A program made the translations under genes and the position numbers. Positions 13,539-21,828 of a DNA stretch of 25,174 bases are shown piece after piece (within the stretch, counting starts at the first letter, position 1; each line of letters starts with the position of its first letter). The notes below the pieces were generated by a model. That model saw nothing but the letters and a program-made list of their open reading frames with translations, was not told the origin of the DNA and searched no databases. The DNA lies in contig JBBTWO010000052.1 in the NCBI GenBank assembly GCA_038062745.1, positions 1-25,174 of the forward strand. The letters run 5' to 3'. This stretch comes from JBBTWO01 sp038062745. Lineage in GTDB: Bacteria; Patescibacteriota; Microgenomatia; UBA8517.

Positions 13539-14618
13539 TTAGTCCCGGCTTTCCTTATATACATCCAATGTTTTCTCCGCAGCCTTTAGCCACGAAAACT
13601 TAAGTTTCTGCGTTAAACCTTTGGCTTTAAGACCCTTTTGATTCTTTAGAGCTTTAACAATTCCTTCACTAATTGATTCTACTTCATATGGATCCACAAG
13701 TACTGCAGCGTCTCCAGCGACTTCTGGCATGGAAGATATGTTTGACGTAACCACTGGAACATTAGCATTGAAAGCTTCCAATATTGGCAATCCAAATCCC
13801 TCATAAAGGGACGGATAAACCATTACTTGAGAGCCAGAAATAAGAGCAGCAAACTCTTCATCGCTGACGTGGCCGGTGAATCTAATACCTCGCCCATCGT
13901 CAAAATGTTTAGTACTTCTACCAATCAATACTAGTTTAAGATTTTGGCCCGCGGCCGACTTTTCAAAAGCTTGGATTAAGCGGTCGGTATTTTTTCTTTG
14001 TCCCACTCCAACAGTGACAATATAATTGCCATCAATATTATATTTTGTTTTTACTTTTTGAATTTGCTCATCAGTGGAAGGAGCATGAATAATACTTGCT
14101 GCCTCGCCAATAACTCTAATTTTTTCTTCTCGAATTCCATAGTCAATTAAGTCTGCCTTTGTAGCAATGGAGGGAGCAATAACGATATCTGCTTCTTTTT
14201 TAATCCAATTAAATCTGGCTCTGTGAACCGAGACAATTCTGGGGTGCATTTGTCTGGGGAATCTTATTGGTGACAAGTCGTGGATGGTGGTAACTTTAAA
14301 AGCCTTAGTGGGTGGTTGTGTCCAGTCACTGGAATGAAAAACATCTACCTTCCCCAACAATGGGTCAATTGGAAATTTATGAATTCTGTTCCAAACAAGA
14401 TCTGCAACAACAGGGGGGATGGGGTAGATCCTGCTTTCAACTCGACCAGTATATTTTTTAACCTGGGCTTTTAGGGCAGAGTATTGTCTAAACGATCCAC
14501 CATACAACACATAGTCATTTTGGGTATCAATCTTCAAAAGGTTACCAACTATCTCTTTGGTATAGATTGACACACCGGTATTGTAGATTATTGGCGAGAC
14601 ATCAATTGCGATTTTCAT
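13539..14618 (-). CDS. GT4 glycosyltransferase, MtfB-like
   Basis: A 359-residue GT-B glycosyltransferase beginning MKIAIDVSPIIYNTGVSIY. The N-terminal half has VFHSSDWTQPPT and TTIHDLSPIRFP; the donor half has VGVGQRKNTDRLIQAFEK and an intact E-x7-E motif EGFGLPILE at about 273-281. The frame is open to a TTG at 14648, but the ATG at 14618 is chosen. It has AGGAA 9 nt upstream (14631-14627) overlapping the stop of the previous gene, and it matches the normal family N-terminus. It resembles the next gene (12358-13515) along its length, including KYNIDG before the donor domain, so the two are probably paralogs adding successive sugars. Donor and linkage are unknown. Confidence 0.9.
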   Translation of the reverse strand: MKIAIDVSPIIYNTGVSIYTKEIVGNLLKIDTQNDYVLYGGSFRQYSALKAQVKKYTGRVESRIYPIPPVVADLVWNRIHKFPIDPLLGKVDVFHSSDWTQPPTKAFKVTTIHDLSPIRFPRQMHPRIVSVHRARFNWIKKEADIVIAPSIATKADLIDYGIREEKIRVIGEAASIIHAPSTDEQIQKVKTKYNIDGNYIVTVGVGQRKNTDRLIQAFEKSAAGQNLKLVLIGRSTKHFDDGRGIRFTGHVSDEEFAALISGSQVMVYPSLYEGFGLPILEAFNANVPVVTSNISSMPEVAGDAAVLVDPYEVESISEGIVKALKNQKGLKAKGLTQKLKFSWLKAAEKTLDVYKESRD

Positions 14619-14622
14619 TTTT

Positions 14623-15999
14623 TTATTTCCTAGTATATTCCCAAACAACTATGCCATTAAAATTCTTCTCAGCTGACTTAGTGTAGCCCAAGTCCTCTAT
14701 TTTAACCCTTGTTGTGTCTGCTGGGTCTGAAATATCCTGGACATATCTGACCAACCACACCTTTTCTTCCTGACCGGTAATGTCATTTGGTTTTACGATA
14801 GTATCACTTTGAGAGTAATATAGGTAGGCCTCATGTTGGGAATCACCTGGGAAGACAACTACCCCCTTTTTGCCTGACAAATCTGTCTCGACAAATGAAA
14901 CCGCCTGGCGCCAATCTTCACGATGGAATTTTTCATTACTTAGGTACATCCAAGAGAAAGTAATGTTAACTAGCAAAATTGCCATAAATACTAAGGGGAA
15001 AACATTTTCTTTTACCTTGGCTAAGCCAAAGGCCAACAAAAGGTAAAGAGCAGGAAGCACAAACACTAACCTAAAATACGAAAACACCGACACTTTGAAA
15101 CCCACCAAAAATATTAAACCTATTGGCAACAATAACCATAACCAGACAAGTGAGGTTTTTGCTAAATGTTGCTTAGTCTTGACCAGCAAGTAGCCATATA
15201 TCGCACCAACAAACGTGACCAGTAAAGCATAAACAAATTTATTGTCGAAAGTAATTCTGCCCACCATAAACTTTATTGGTACTAATGCTAATTCCTTAAT
15301 ACTCGATTTACCCAACACCCTCCACCAAACAGCAGAGCTACCAGCAACTGACAAGCCAGAATTAATCTGGGTAATAAGAGTCGGAGACCACACAGCAAAG
15401 ACAGCTGCAAGGGGCAGCAGACTTAAGATTAACTTTGAGATAAACGAAATCCCCTTTTTATTTACTAAGCTATATACAAAAAACACTGGAATAATAAACA
15501 AAGGAAGATAATCAGTCATTCCCACCAGTACCAAAGTAAGGCTAAACAGCAACCAATGGCCAAGATGGTGTTTTTTGGTCAACTTCACAAAAAAGTAAAC
15601 GCTCATGGTTACAAACAAGGTCTGCAAGCTATACATCCTGGCTTCCTGAGAATAATAAATATGTAGTGGTGCAACTGCTAAAAGTATTGCTGCCATAAGA
15701 CCAGTATTTTTTTCAAAGTAAGTTTTACCAATTAGATAGGTAAAGTATATTGTGGCCAATGCTGCCACAATCGACAAGGATCTGGCCGAGAACTCATTTA
15801 CACCGAAGGGCAGTGTCCAAAGTTTAAGTGTTAAATAATAAAGTGGTGGGTGAAAGTCACCAGGAGAAAACTTACTAATGATATCTGTGAAGCTTAAGTG
15901 TTTAGCAACAGTTGCACTGGTAGCTTCATCCAACCAAAAAGATTGGTTTATAGAAAATATTCTAAGTACTAATCCAAGAAAGAGGATAATCCAAATCAT
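14623..15999 (-). CDS. GT-C membrane glycosyltransferase, PMT/GT39-type
   Basis: A 458-residue polytopic protein of the PMT-like GT-C group. The first external loop contains SFWLDEATS (D24-E25) and, further on, GDFHPPLYY (47-55), both hallmark blocks of GT39-type and ArnT-like enzymes. APLHIYYSQEARMYSLQTL follows a later helix and is another conserved segment. About ten hydrophobic helices are visible, then a soluble C-terminal domain (about 365-458). It should use a polyprenyl-phosphate sugar on the outside of the membrane. It shares an ATGA with the preceding GT2 gene (15996-15999), and the Shine-Dalgarno site of the next GT4 overlaps its stop. Its motifs differ from those of the other two GT-C genes, so it is not a recent duplicate. 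Confidence 0.88.
   Translation of the reverse strand: MIWIILFLGLVLRIFSINQSFWLDEATSATVAKHLSFTDIISKFSPGDFHPPLYYLTLKLWTLPFGVNEFSARSLSIVAALATIYFTYLIGKTYFEKNTGLMAAILLAVAPLHIYYSQEARMYSLQTLFVTMSVYFFVKLTKKHHLGHWLLFSLTLVLVGMTDYLPLFIIPVFFVYSLVNKKGISFISKLILSLLPLAAVFAVWSPTLITQINSGLSVAGSSAVWWRVLGKSSIKELALVPIKFMVGRITFDNKFVYALLVTFVGAIYGYLLVKTKQHLAKTSLVWLWLLLPIGLIFLVGFKVSVFSYFRLVFVLPALYLLLAFGLAKVKENVFPLVFMAILLVNITFSWMYLSNEKFHREDWRQAVSFVETDLSGKKGVVVFPGDSQHEAYLYYSQSDTIVKPNDITGQEEKVWLVRYVQDISDPADTTRVKIEDLGYTKSAEKNFNGIVVWEYTRK
14627..14631 (-). promoter_or_regulatory. Shine-Dalgarno site overlapping a stop codon
   Basis: AGGAA on the minus strand lies 9 nt before the ATG at 14618 and runs directly into the TAA stop of the GT-C gene (14625-14623). 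It supports coupling and decides the start of the GT4 gene at 14618 over the upstream in-frame TTG at 14648. Confidence 0.5.
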
Positions 16000-16916
16000 T
16001 TTGCAGCCTTCTTGTATAAAGTATATTCTAAAATCCCCAAGAAGACACCCAAGTCGTAAACAACTTTAAATACCAAGAACCTTGGTTCTAAGTTTATTAC
16101 AGATTTCCAAACACCAACAATGATAGACATTGGTAATGAGCTGCGGACTAATGCATACAGACTCCCCAATAAACCAAGTTTATAACTCCTTTTACCTATC
16201 CATTTGGCTTGTTTATATATCTCATCCAAACTAGATGGATTTTTGTGGAAAAACTTTGCACCTTCGACGATCTCTGGATTATAGCCAAGTCGATCTCTTA
16301 AACTCCAGTCGTCATTATATCCCCCTGGAACATAACCACCAACTCTATCGAATTCACTTTTAAGTATTGCCCTGAAGACTTCCTTTCCAATCCTGCTTTT
16401 ATAAGTTAGGTAATTTTTTAGCGAAAGATCTAAATGAGGAATACTGTAACCTAAATAATCATAAAACTTGTAAAATAAATTTCTATTGGCAGATGGATGT
16501 CTTTTTTTATTTTCCCAGCCTTCGTTTATATTCCAACATCTCGCCCAAACGTTACTCCAGTTCTCAACATACTCATTTTTACTTAGAGTTCCTTTAGCTT
16601 CTTTTTTCACAATAGGGTTAATCAGTTCTTCCAAAAAGTTACCGTCAAAAATCATATCAGAGTCTACAAAAACAAGAATCTCGCCTTTGGCATGCTTAAC
16701 CCCTAAGTTCCTTGCTGCCCCTGCCCCTTTATGTTCCTGTTTTAAAACCCTCACCTTCAGGGTGAGACCCTGAAGGGCCGATAGTGTTGAATCTGTACTG
16801 CCATCATCAACAACAATTATTTCGAAGTCGGCCAAAGATTGTTTTCCTAAAGATTCCAAACAATCCAAGATTGATTCTTCTTCGTTGTAAGTGGGTATTA
16901 TTACTGATACTTTCAT
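15996..16916 (-). CDS. GT2 glycosyltransferase
   Basis: A 306-residue GT-A glycosyltransferase. SVIIPTYNEEESILDCLESL, VDDGSTDST (36-44), GAGAARNLGVKHAKG (64-78) and the D-x-D site VDSDM (D85, D87) are textbook for GT2. The C-terminal region contains GYNDDWSLRDRLG (acceptor ED-like block) and a hydrophobic tail with Leu/Val-rich segments (from about 245) that probably anchors it to the membrane. Residues 48-55 are encoded by copy 2 of the palindromic element and lie in the loop between the DDGSTD motif and the next strand. It overlaps the MFS gene by ATGA (16913-16916) and the GT-C gene by ATGA (15996-15999). The sugar is unknown. Confidence 0.9.
   Translation of the reverse strand: MKVSVIIPTYNEEESILDCLESLGKQSLADFEIIVVDDGSTDSTLSALQGLTLKVRVLKQEHKGAGAARNLGVKHAKGEILVFVDSDMIFDGNFLEELINPIVKKEAKGTLSKNEYVENWSNVWARCWNINEGWENKKRHPSANRNLFYKFYDYLGYSIPHLDLSLKNYLTYKSRIGKEVFRAILKSEFDRVGGYVPGGYNDDWSLRDRLGYNPEIVEGAKFFHKNPSSLDEIYKQAKWIGKRSYKLGLLGSLYALVRSSLPMSIIVGVWKSVINLEPRFLVFKVVYDLGVFLGILEYTLYKKAAK
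16754..16776. repeat. intragenic palindromic element, copy 2
   Basis: Inverted repeat with 10-bp arms CCTTCAGGGT and ACCCTGAAGG around GAG, inside the GT2 gene at 15996-16916. Its reverse complement is identical to 1793-1815. The coding strand reads L-Q-G-L-T-L-K-V (residues 48-55), the same frame as copy 1. There is no T-run beside it. Confidence 0.85.
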
Positions 16917-18031
16917 TTTTTGTTTAATTTTATCAAAGGAATTGAAATTAAGGATCCGACAAAAAGAATTGTAATTAACATCAAAACCAGAAATGATGTT
17001 TTCGGCAAAAGCAATCCTGCTCCGGCTATATATATTGCTGACCCCAGTCTGGTCAAAAGACTATCAAATGACAAAATACTTGCCCTTCTATTGGTCGTTA
17101 TCGCTTCATTCATTTCCACCCCCAAAAGTGTATCTTGATAGCCTCTTAGAATATGCATCAGCCAAATTCCAAATAGAGGAACCAGCCAATAACTAGTAAC
17201 TCCAATCAAGAAGATTGCCGCCAAGGTCAATAATGAAGTCGCAGCCAATCCAAATGAATCTTTTTTTCTGTAGAGCTGCACACCAACAGCAATCAACAAA
17301 AAAGCTCCGCTTGTTATTAACCCCCAAAAAGTCACAGGTATGTTTATTTTTTCAAAAAGTGGATTGTAAAACCATTTTATACTCAAGAAGAAAGCACCAA
17401 ACACACTTGAAACAATAATTAAGTTTTTAAGTCTGGAGTTTGAAGTTATGTCTTTTATTCCCCGAAAAGCAGTTGAAAAAATATTACCCTCCTCTCTCTG
17501 GTATTGATAATCCTTTAGAAAAATAACTAAAGGCAATGCCAGTAAGGAAAACAAAAACGACAAATAGATAGGATATCTCATATCATAGGCAGCAGCTAAA
17601 CTACCAATGCTGATTGTAATTACAGAAAGAATTAAGGCGTAGGGAGTTGTCTGAGCCAAGTCTTTTTTGAAATCTTTTGAAAGCGAATGCAGTAAGGCTG
17701 TGTCCGAGCCCGAGACCAAAGCCATTCCCAAGGCAAACAAAAAAAACAAAAACACATAGTAAGCAAAAGATCCAGGAAAAGATAACAGAGCAAAAGCAAC
17801 AATAACTACAATATTGCCAAGAAGTACTGAGGTTCGATGTGAAAAATAGTCACCAATTACTCCAGTTGGATATTCCAGAACCACTACCAAAATTGAATAG
17901 ATACTTATTACTTGAAGAGCTTGGACTAGGGTCAATCCCCGAAATTGGAAATAAAGCACCAAAGTTACTACCCAAAAATGATTTGCGGCAGATAATATTT
18001 TCCAAATTTTTATTTTTGTCAAGTCGCTCAT
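16913..18031 (-). CDS. MFS-family transporter
   Basis: A 372-residue polytopic protein of the major facilitator superfamily. The loop between helices 2 and 3 reads YPTGVIGDYFSHRTSVLLG, a form of MFS motif A (G-x-x-x-D-x-x-x-R), near residue 55. SGSDTALLHSLSKDF follows helix 4. It is on the short side for a 12-helix MFS protein (usually about 400). The substrate cannot be told. In this operon it could export a metabolite or a glycan precursor, but a role unrelated to the glycan is equally possible. It is joined by ATGA overlaps to the HAD hydrolase upstream (18028-18031) and the GT2 downstream (16913-16916), so it is expressed with them. Confidence 0.85.
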   Translation of the reverse strand: MSDLTKIKIWKILSAANHFWVVTLVLYFQFRGLTLVQALQVISIYSILVVVLEYPTGVIGDYFSHRTSVLLGNIVVIVAFALLSFPGSFAYYVFLFFLFALGMALVSGSDTALLHSLSKDFKKDLAQTTPYALILSVITISIGSLAAAYDMRYPIYLSFLFSLLALPLVIFLKDYQYQREEGNIFSTAFRGIKDITSNSRLKNLIIVSSVFGAFFLSIKWFYNPLFEKINIPVTFWGLITSGAFLLIAVGVQLYRKKDSFGLAATSLLTLAAIFLIGVTSYWLVPLFGIWLMHILRGYQDTLLGVEMNEAITTNRRASILSFDSLLTRLGSAIYIAGAGLLLPKTSFLVLMLITILFVGSLISIPLIKLNKK

Positions 18032-18627
18032 AGAAGTTTGGCTAAATCTTTTTTCAAACTAAGCAAGTCTGTAAATAGAATTGCCTTAATATCTAAGGTT
18101 TGCGCCGCATCGACATTTGCCCTCTGATTGTCTATAAAAACAACCTCATCAGGATGTACATTTTGATCTTTCAAAACATACTCATAGATTTCTTTTTGAG
18201 GTTTTGCCATTCCTAAATCTGATGAGGAATAAATCTTTCCAAAAAGGGACTTTAGATTAAAATTTTCAATTTTTGCTCTAGTCCCTTCAATAGATTCATT
18301 CAAAAGCATCACAAACCTTATTGTTGTTTTCTCTTTCAAACTTTGGATAAATTCTAAAACTCTAGTATCTGCAATGATGCTGCGATTATAGATCTCTTGC
18401 AAATAACTGGGTGATACTTTGTTGGAAGCATTTTGTACAACTTCCTTCCAAAATGGTTCCATTGTACATCTACCAATCTTCATGTTAAACCAATGTTTTT
18501 TAAATATTTGTTCAAAAATGTCTGAAGATAAGCCTGTTATTTCCAACACCTTACTGAAGGTAGTGTTCCACTCATCAGCATCAGATCCTATTACTCCTCC
18601 ATAATCGAAAATTATTAGCTTTATCAC
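18028..18627 (-). CDS. HAD-superfamily hydrolase (subfamily IA, YihX-like)
   Basis: A 199-residue cytoplasmic HAD hydrolase, probably a phosphatase on a sugar phosphate or other small metabolite. Motif I is FDYGGVI with the nucleophile D8. The usual second Asp of D-x-D is Gly, as in the FDLGGV/FDLGNV branch that includes the glucose-1-phosphatase YihX. Motif II is weak (VMLLNESIEG, around 107-115), motif III is K142 in MAKPQKEIYEY, and motif IV is VFIDNQRANV with D166. A helical cap lies at about 15-85. It starts with GTG at 18627, sharing GTGA with the stop of the preceding GT4, and ends in an ATGA with the MFS gene. It may make or recycle a sugar intermediate, which is inferred from the context. 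Confidence 0.87.
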   Translation of the reverse strand: MIKLIIFDYGGVIGSDADEWNTTFSKVLEITGLSSDIFEQIFKKHWFNMKIGRCTMEPFWKEVVQNASNKVSPSYLQEIYNRSIIADTRVLEFIQSLKEKTTIRFVMLLNESIEGTRAKIENFNLKSLFGKIYSSSDLGMAKPQKEIYEYVLKDQNVHPDEVVFIDNQRANVDAAQTLDIKAILFTDLLSLKKDLAKLL

Positions 18628-19658
18628 TTTCTAATCTCCTCAAATAAAATTTCATACTGTTGGGCAATCTTATCCCAATCAAATTTTTGAGCCTGTTTTT
18701 TAGGTTTATTGTCCCAGTGTGCATCAAGAGCTTTTATTATTGCAAGTGATAATTGGTTAATGTCATGTGGGTCTTTGACCAATACTCCTGCATCCCCCAC
18801 TATTTCTCTTCTTTGATCATCATCTCTGGCAACTATTGGCAAATTGGAAGCCATTGCTTCAACATATACAATTCCAAAAGCTTCCCTTTCAGATGAAGTC
18901 AAGACAAAAACATCTGCCGCTTTATAAACTTGCGGCATATCAGAGTGGGGCAGAGTAAGCAAGTTAAATCTGTGGTTCAAAAGATTTCTGCCCAAAAAAT
19001 TTATTTCTTCCCTCATATAGCCATCCCCCACCACTAATAGGCTTGCATTTTTAACTTTTGCCACAGCTTGAATTACCAGGTCAATATTCTTACTTTTAGT
19101 TAATGCGCCAACACATAATATTATAGGTTTTGGTAAATTAATGTTACGAGGTATGACATCTATGTTGAATTTTGTCAGATCTACACCGTTTGGAATATAA
19201 ACACAATTTACAAATGGATTTACTTTGTTTGCCCAAACCAGAGCACGAGTTGATGTGGCAACAAAAAGATCTGGAAACAGCCAAAGATTGTTTCTATCAA
19301 ACCAGCCAATACCTGATTGACCTGAAATAACCATCTTCTTGCCCGTTAGCCAGGTAAGCAGTCTAACAATTAAGGTTTGCCAACCTCCGTTAGTTGGAAC
19401 TACTATGTCATATTTTTGCCATATTAGTTTTGGAACCATCCTCAAAGTGAATAGAAGTATCATTATTCCGCTTGGATCCAAATAGAATCTCCAAAGAAGT
19501 GGCCATCTTGGGTAGGCTGAATGATTGCCAGCGATTACCTTCACATCATGGTTTCTGGCAAGGCGTGTTGAAAGCTCATCAATAAAAGTTTCAGCACCAC
19601 GGCCAACCATACCTTGATAAATATTTAAGAAGGCTATTTTTAATTTTTTATTTTCCAT
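18624..19658 (-). CDS. GT4 glycosyltransferase
   Basis: A 344-residue GT-B glycosyltransferase. KIAFLNIYQGMVGRGAETFIDE is the N-terminal strand and loop, and YIPNGVDLTKFN marks the start of the donor half. LCVGALTKSKNIDLVIQAV and the E-x7-E motif EAFGIVYVEAMA (about 259-270) complete the fold. It is slightly shorter than most GT4 enzymes but complete, ending KFDWDKIAQQYEIL. The ATG lies 19 bp inside the previous GT-C gene, and its stop shares GTGA with the HAD gene. It has no membrane helix, although a hydrophobic amphipathic region at about 60-105 may dock to the membrane. The donor sugar is unknown. Confidence 0.9.
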   Translation of the reverse strand: MENKKLKIAFLNIYQGMVGRGAETFIDELSTRLARNHDVKVIAGNHSAYPRWPLLWRFYLDPSGIMILLFTLRMVPKLIWQKYDIVVPTNGGWQTLIVRLLTWLTGKKMVISGQSGIGWFDRNNLWLFPDLFVATSTRALVWANKVNPFVNCVYIPNGVDLTKFNIDVIPRNINLPKPIILCVGALTKSKNIDLVIQAVAKVKNASLLVVGDGYMREEINFLGRNLLNHRFNLLTLPHSDMPQVYKAADVFVLTSSEREAFGIVYVEAMASNLPIVARDDDQRREIVGDAGVLVKDPHDINQLSLAIIKALDAHWDNKPKKQAQKFDWDKIAQQYEILFEEIRK

Positions 19659-21007
19659 ATCTGAATGTTTTCATCTAAATTACCTATATTAGTATAGTTG
19701 GTTTTAATCCAATCAGTGATTTGCCTTGGTTGATATGTAGCCAAGTCGTACCAGTTACCAAGTTGGGGTTGCTGCCAAAAAACATATTCGGCAGGATCAT
19801 TTTCCCATCCGGCAATGATTTCTTCCTGCACATTAGGTAATTCTAAGTACCAACCAAAATTATCTGTCCAAGGCTTGGGAGGTAACAAATCTGAATACAC
19901 ATACAAGCTTGATGATGGTCCAAGTAAATAAATACTTTTATTGTTACTTATTTGTTTAATGTCGTAAGCAAGCTTTAAATCAGTTGTAGTCCAAAATCTG
20001 GCTTGCAATCCCCAAGTGCGATCAATGCCTAGTCTTACAATTGAAACTAAAATAATAACAATGTAGATTGTATATAGATAGTACTTATATCTAATTGAGG
20101 TAGTCAGATAGGCAAATGTGATCGTAATTAAAGCCAGTGCTAATTGAAAATGAAAGAAGGAGAATCTTGGATATATCATTACCAATGCCATCAATAGTAG
20201 CATTAACATGAACACACCTTCTCTTGTTAGTGTTTTAAGATTCTTGAATATTAACAGTACTAGAGGAGTAGTAAGTAGGGCTACAACTAAAAATTGAAAT
20301 TTTGTTATCCCCATTTGGACATAATCTGGAAACTTATTCCAATAAGTAAATGGATAAACTAAGTTCCAATTAAAAAAGTCTTGAAATTGCTGAGTTGAAA
20401 GTAAGTAAGACAAAAAGACCAACCCAAGTATTAGTCCAGGAGTTAAAAAGACAAATATACTTTTTAACTTTTTGCTTTTAACCAACAAATAAATAAACGC
20501 TACAACAACTAACAAAGCCGCAGTCTGCTTAATAAAAACAGCTAGTGCAAAGAACAATCCCGATAAAGCCAAATTCCTTAGATTTTCTTTCTTTAGCAAA
20601 AATAAAATACCAGCCAAAACTGGAGTGACAATTGCCATGTCAAACCACAACATATTGCCTTCCAGGAATGGTTGAGTAAGTATATAAAGTAGAACCGCTA
20701 ACATGGCTTGAATTTTGTTTTTTGTTAATTTGGAAACTATTAAATAAATTAACAAATCATTAAGACAGATAAGAATCCAAGAAACAAGTTTTAAATTAAT
20801 CAAGGAAAAACCAAAGGATTTAAAAACTGCAGCCAACAAAAAAGTTAGTACAGGAGGGTAAGGATGAATAAAGTCTGAATAAATCTTAAAACCATGGGTA
20901 ACTAAGTATGGATAACTAACCATTTCCGGCCAGGCTGTAAATTGAAGATTAAAAAGAAAAAAGAGATGAAGCAATACTAAAAGCAAAAATGGCCAATGTT
21001 TTTTCAT
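19640..21007 (-). CDS. GT-C membrane glycosyltransferase (GT39/ArnT-like)
   Basis: A 455-residue polytopic membrane protein. After an N-terminal helix (about 5-22) the first external loop reads WPEMVSYPYLVTHGFKIYSD followed by FIHPYPPVL (D45, H48). This acidic and His-Pro pattern is common in bacterial GT-C sugar transferases of the PMT/ArnT type. About nine more helices are seen, then a soluble tail (about 350-455) with YSDLLPPKPWTDNF and aromatic-rich segments. It would act outside the membrane with a polyprenyl-phosphate sugar. It begins by a TAATG overlap with the methyltransferase stop (21007-21009) and overlaps the GT4 gene by 19 bp. It is the most divergent of the three GT-C genes, so the assignment rests on layout and loop pattern. 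Confidence 0.78.
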   Translation of the reverse strand: MKKHWPFLLLVLLHLFFLFNLQFTAWPEMVSYPYLVTHGFKIYSDFIHPYPPVLTFLLAAVFKSFGFSLINLKLVSWILICLNDLLIYLIVSKLTKNKIQAMLAVLLYILTQPFLEGNMLWFDMAIVTPVLAGILFLLKKENLRNLALSGLFFALAVFIKQTAALLVVVAFIYLLVKSKKLKSIFVFLTPGLILGLVFLSYLLSTQQFQDFFNWNLVYPFTYWNKFPDYVQMGITKFQFLVVALLTTPLVLLIFKNLKTLTREGVFMLMLLLMALVMIYPRFSFFHFQLALALITITFAYLTTSIRYKYYLYTIYIVIILVSIVRLGIDRTWGLQARFWTTTDLKLAYDIKQISNNKSIYLLGPSSSLYVYSDLLPPKPWTDNFGWYLELPNVQEEIIAGWENDPAEYVFWQQPQLGNWYDLATYQPRQITDWIKTNYTNIGNLDENIQIWKIKN

Positions 21008-21828
21008 TATTTCACCCTTCTTCCCACCACACTCATACTGTCACCTCTGTTCAAAAGCATCGCTAAAATATCATAAGGGAAGTTAATTACGCGACTAATA
21101 AACCTTTTCTTCATGCCAAATAAAGACTCTTTTACTTCTTGCACAGGATTGGCAAATTCAAAAATTCCAGATCTAGTCTTGTAATCAACAATACTAAAAC
21201 CCACCTTTTCAAATGTTTTCTCAAGAGTTTTTCTGGTGAATTGAAAATTATGTTCCAAAGGTAACAGGTGCGGCCAATACTTGCCCATTAATCTTGATGA
21301 TAGACTATCAAAATTAGGAACATCAACTAAAAGTATTCCATCCTTCTCTAAAAGCGAGTAGGCTTTCTTGACAACTGACAAAGGGTCTTCCAAATGTTCT
21401 AGAGTATGATTCATAATAATTATGTTAAATTTGCCTGTAAAGTTTACTTTCTCAAAGAGAGTTTGAAAAACTTTATGGCCTTTGTCAATTGCTATCTCTG
21501 CATTCTCTGACGGTTCTACTCCCCAAGTTTCCCAACCATCACTTTTAAAAATATCCAACATGGTGCCATTTGAACAGCCAACGTCCAATACTTTTCCTGG
21601 AGTTTCAATATGTTTTTTAGCCAAGTTAACTCTGGTTTGAAAAATGTTTTTAAAATGGCTTTCAAGTTTTTTGTAAGTCTCATCTCTGTGATAAAAATCA
21701 TAACTAGCGTTTTCAATATTTCTTTCTGTTTTTACAAGTTCACATTTATTACATTTGACAATTTGCCAGTTTTTACCTTGAAGAAGTGTTTTGTACTTGT
21801 CTGAATTACAAAGAATACATTTTTTCAT
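21007..21828 (-). CDS. class I SAM-dependent methyltransferase with N-terminal zinc ribbon
   Basis: A 273-residue cytoplasmic methyltransferase. Two CxxC pairs at the N-terminus (C4/C7 and C26/C29) form a probable zinc ribbon. They are followed by the SAM-binding loop VLDVGCSNGTML (80-91), VEPSENA at the second beta strand, and MNHTLEHLEDP, typical of Methyltransf_11/23 proteins found in O-antigen and antibiotic clusters. LPLEHNFQFTRKTLEKTFEKVGF is the usual closing block. It may methylate a sugar of the repeat unit or cap a glycan end; the acceptor is unknown. It shares ATGA (21825-21828) with the GT2 upstream and TAATG with the GT-C downstream. Confidence 0.88.
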   Translation of the reverse strand: MKKCILCNSDKYKTLLQGKNWQIVKCNKCELVKTERNIENASYDFYHRDETYKKLESHFKNIFQTRVNLAKKHIETPGKVLDVGCSNGTMLDIFKSDGWETWGVEPSENAEIAIDKGHKVFQTLFEKVNFTGKFNIIIMNHTLEHLEDPLSVVKKAYSLLEKDGILLVDVPNFDSLSSRLMGKYWPHLLPLEHNFQFTRKTLEKTFEKVGFSIVDYKTRSGIFEFANPVQEVKESLFGMKKRFISRVINFPYDILAMLLNRGDSMSVVGRRVK

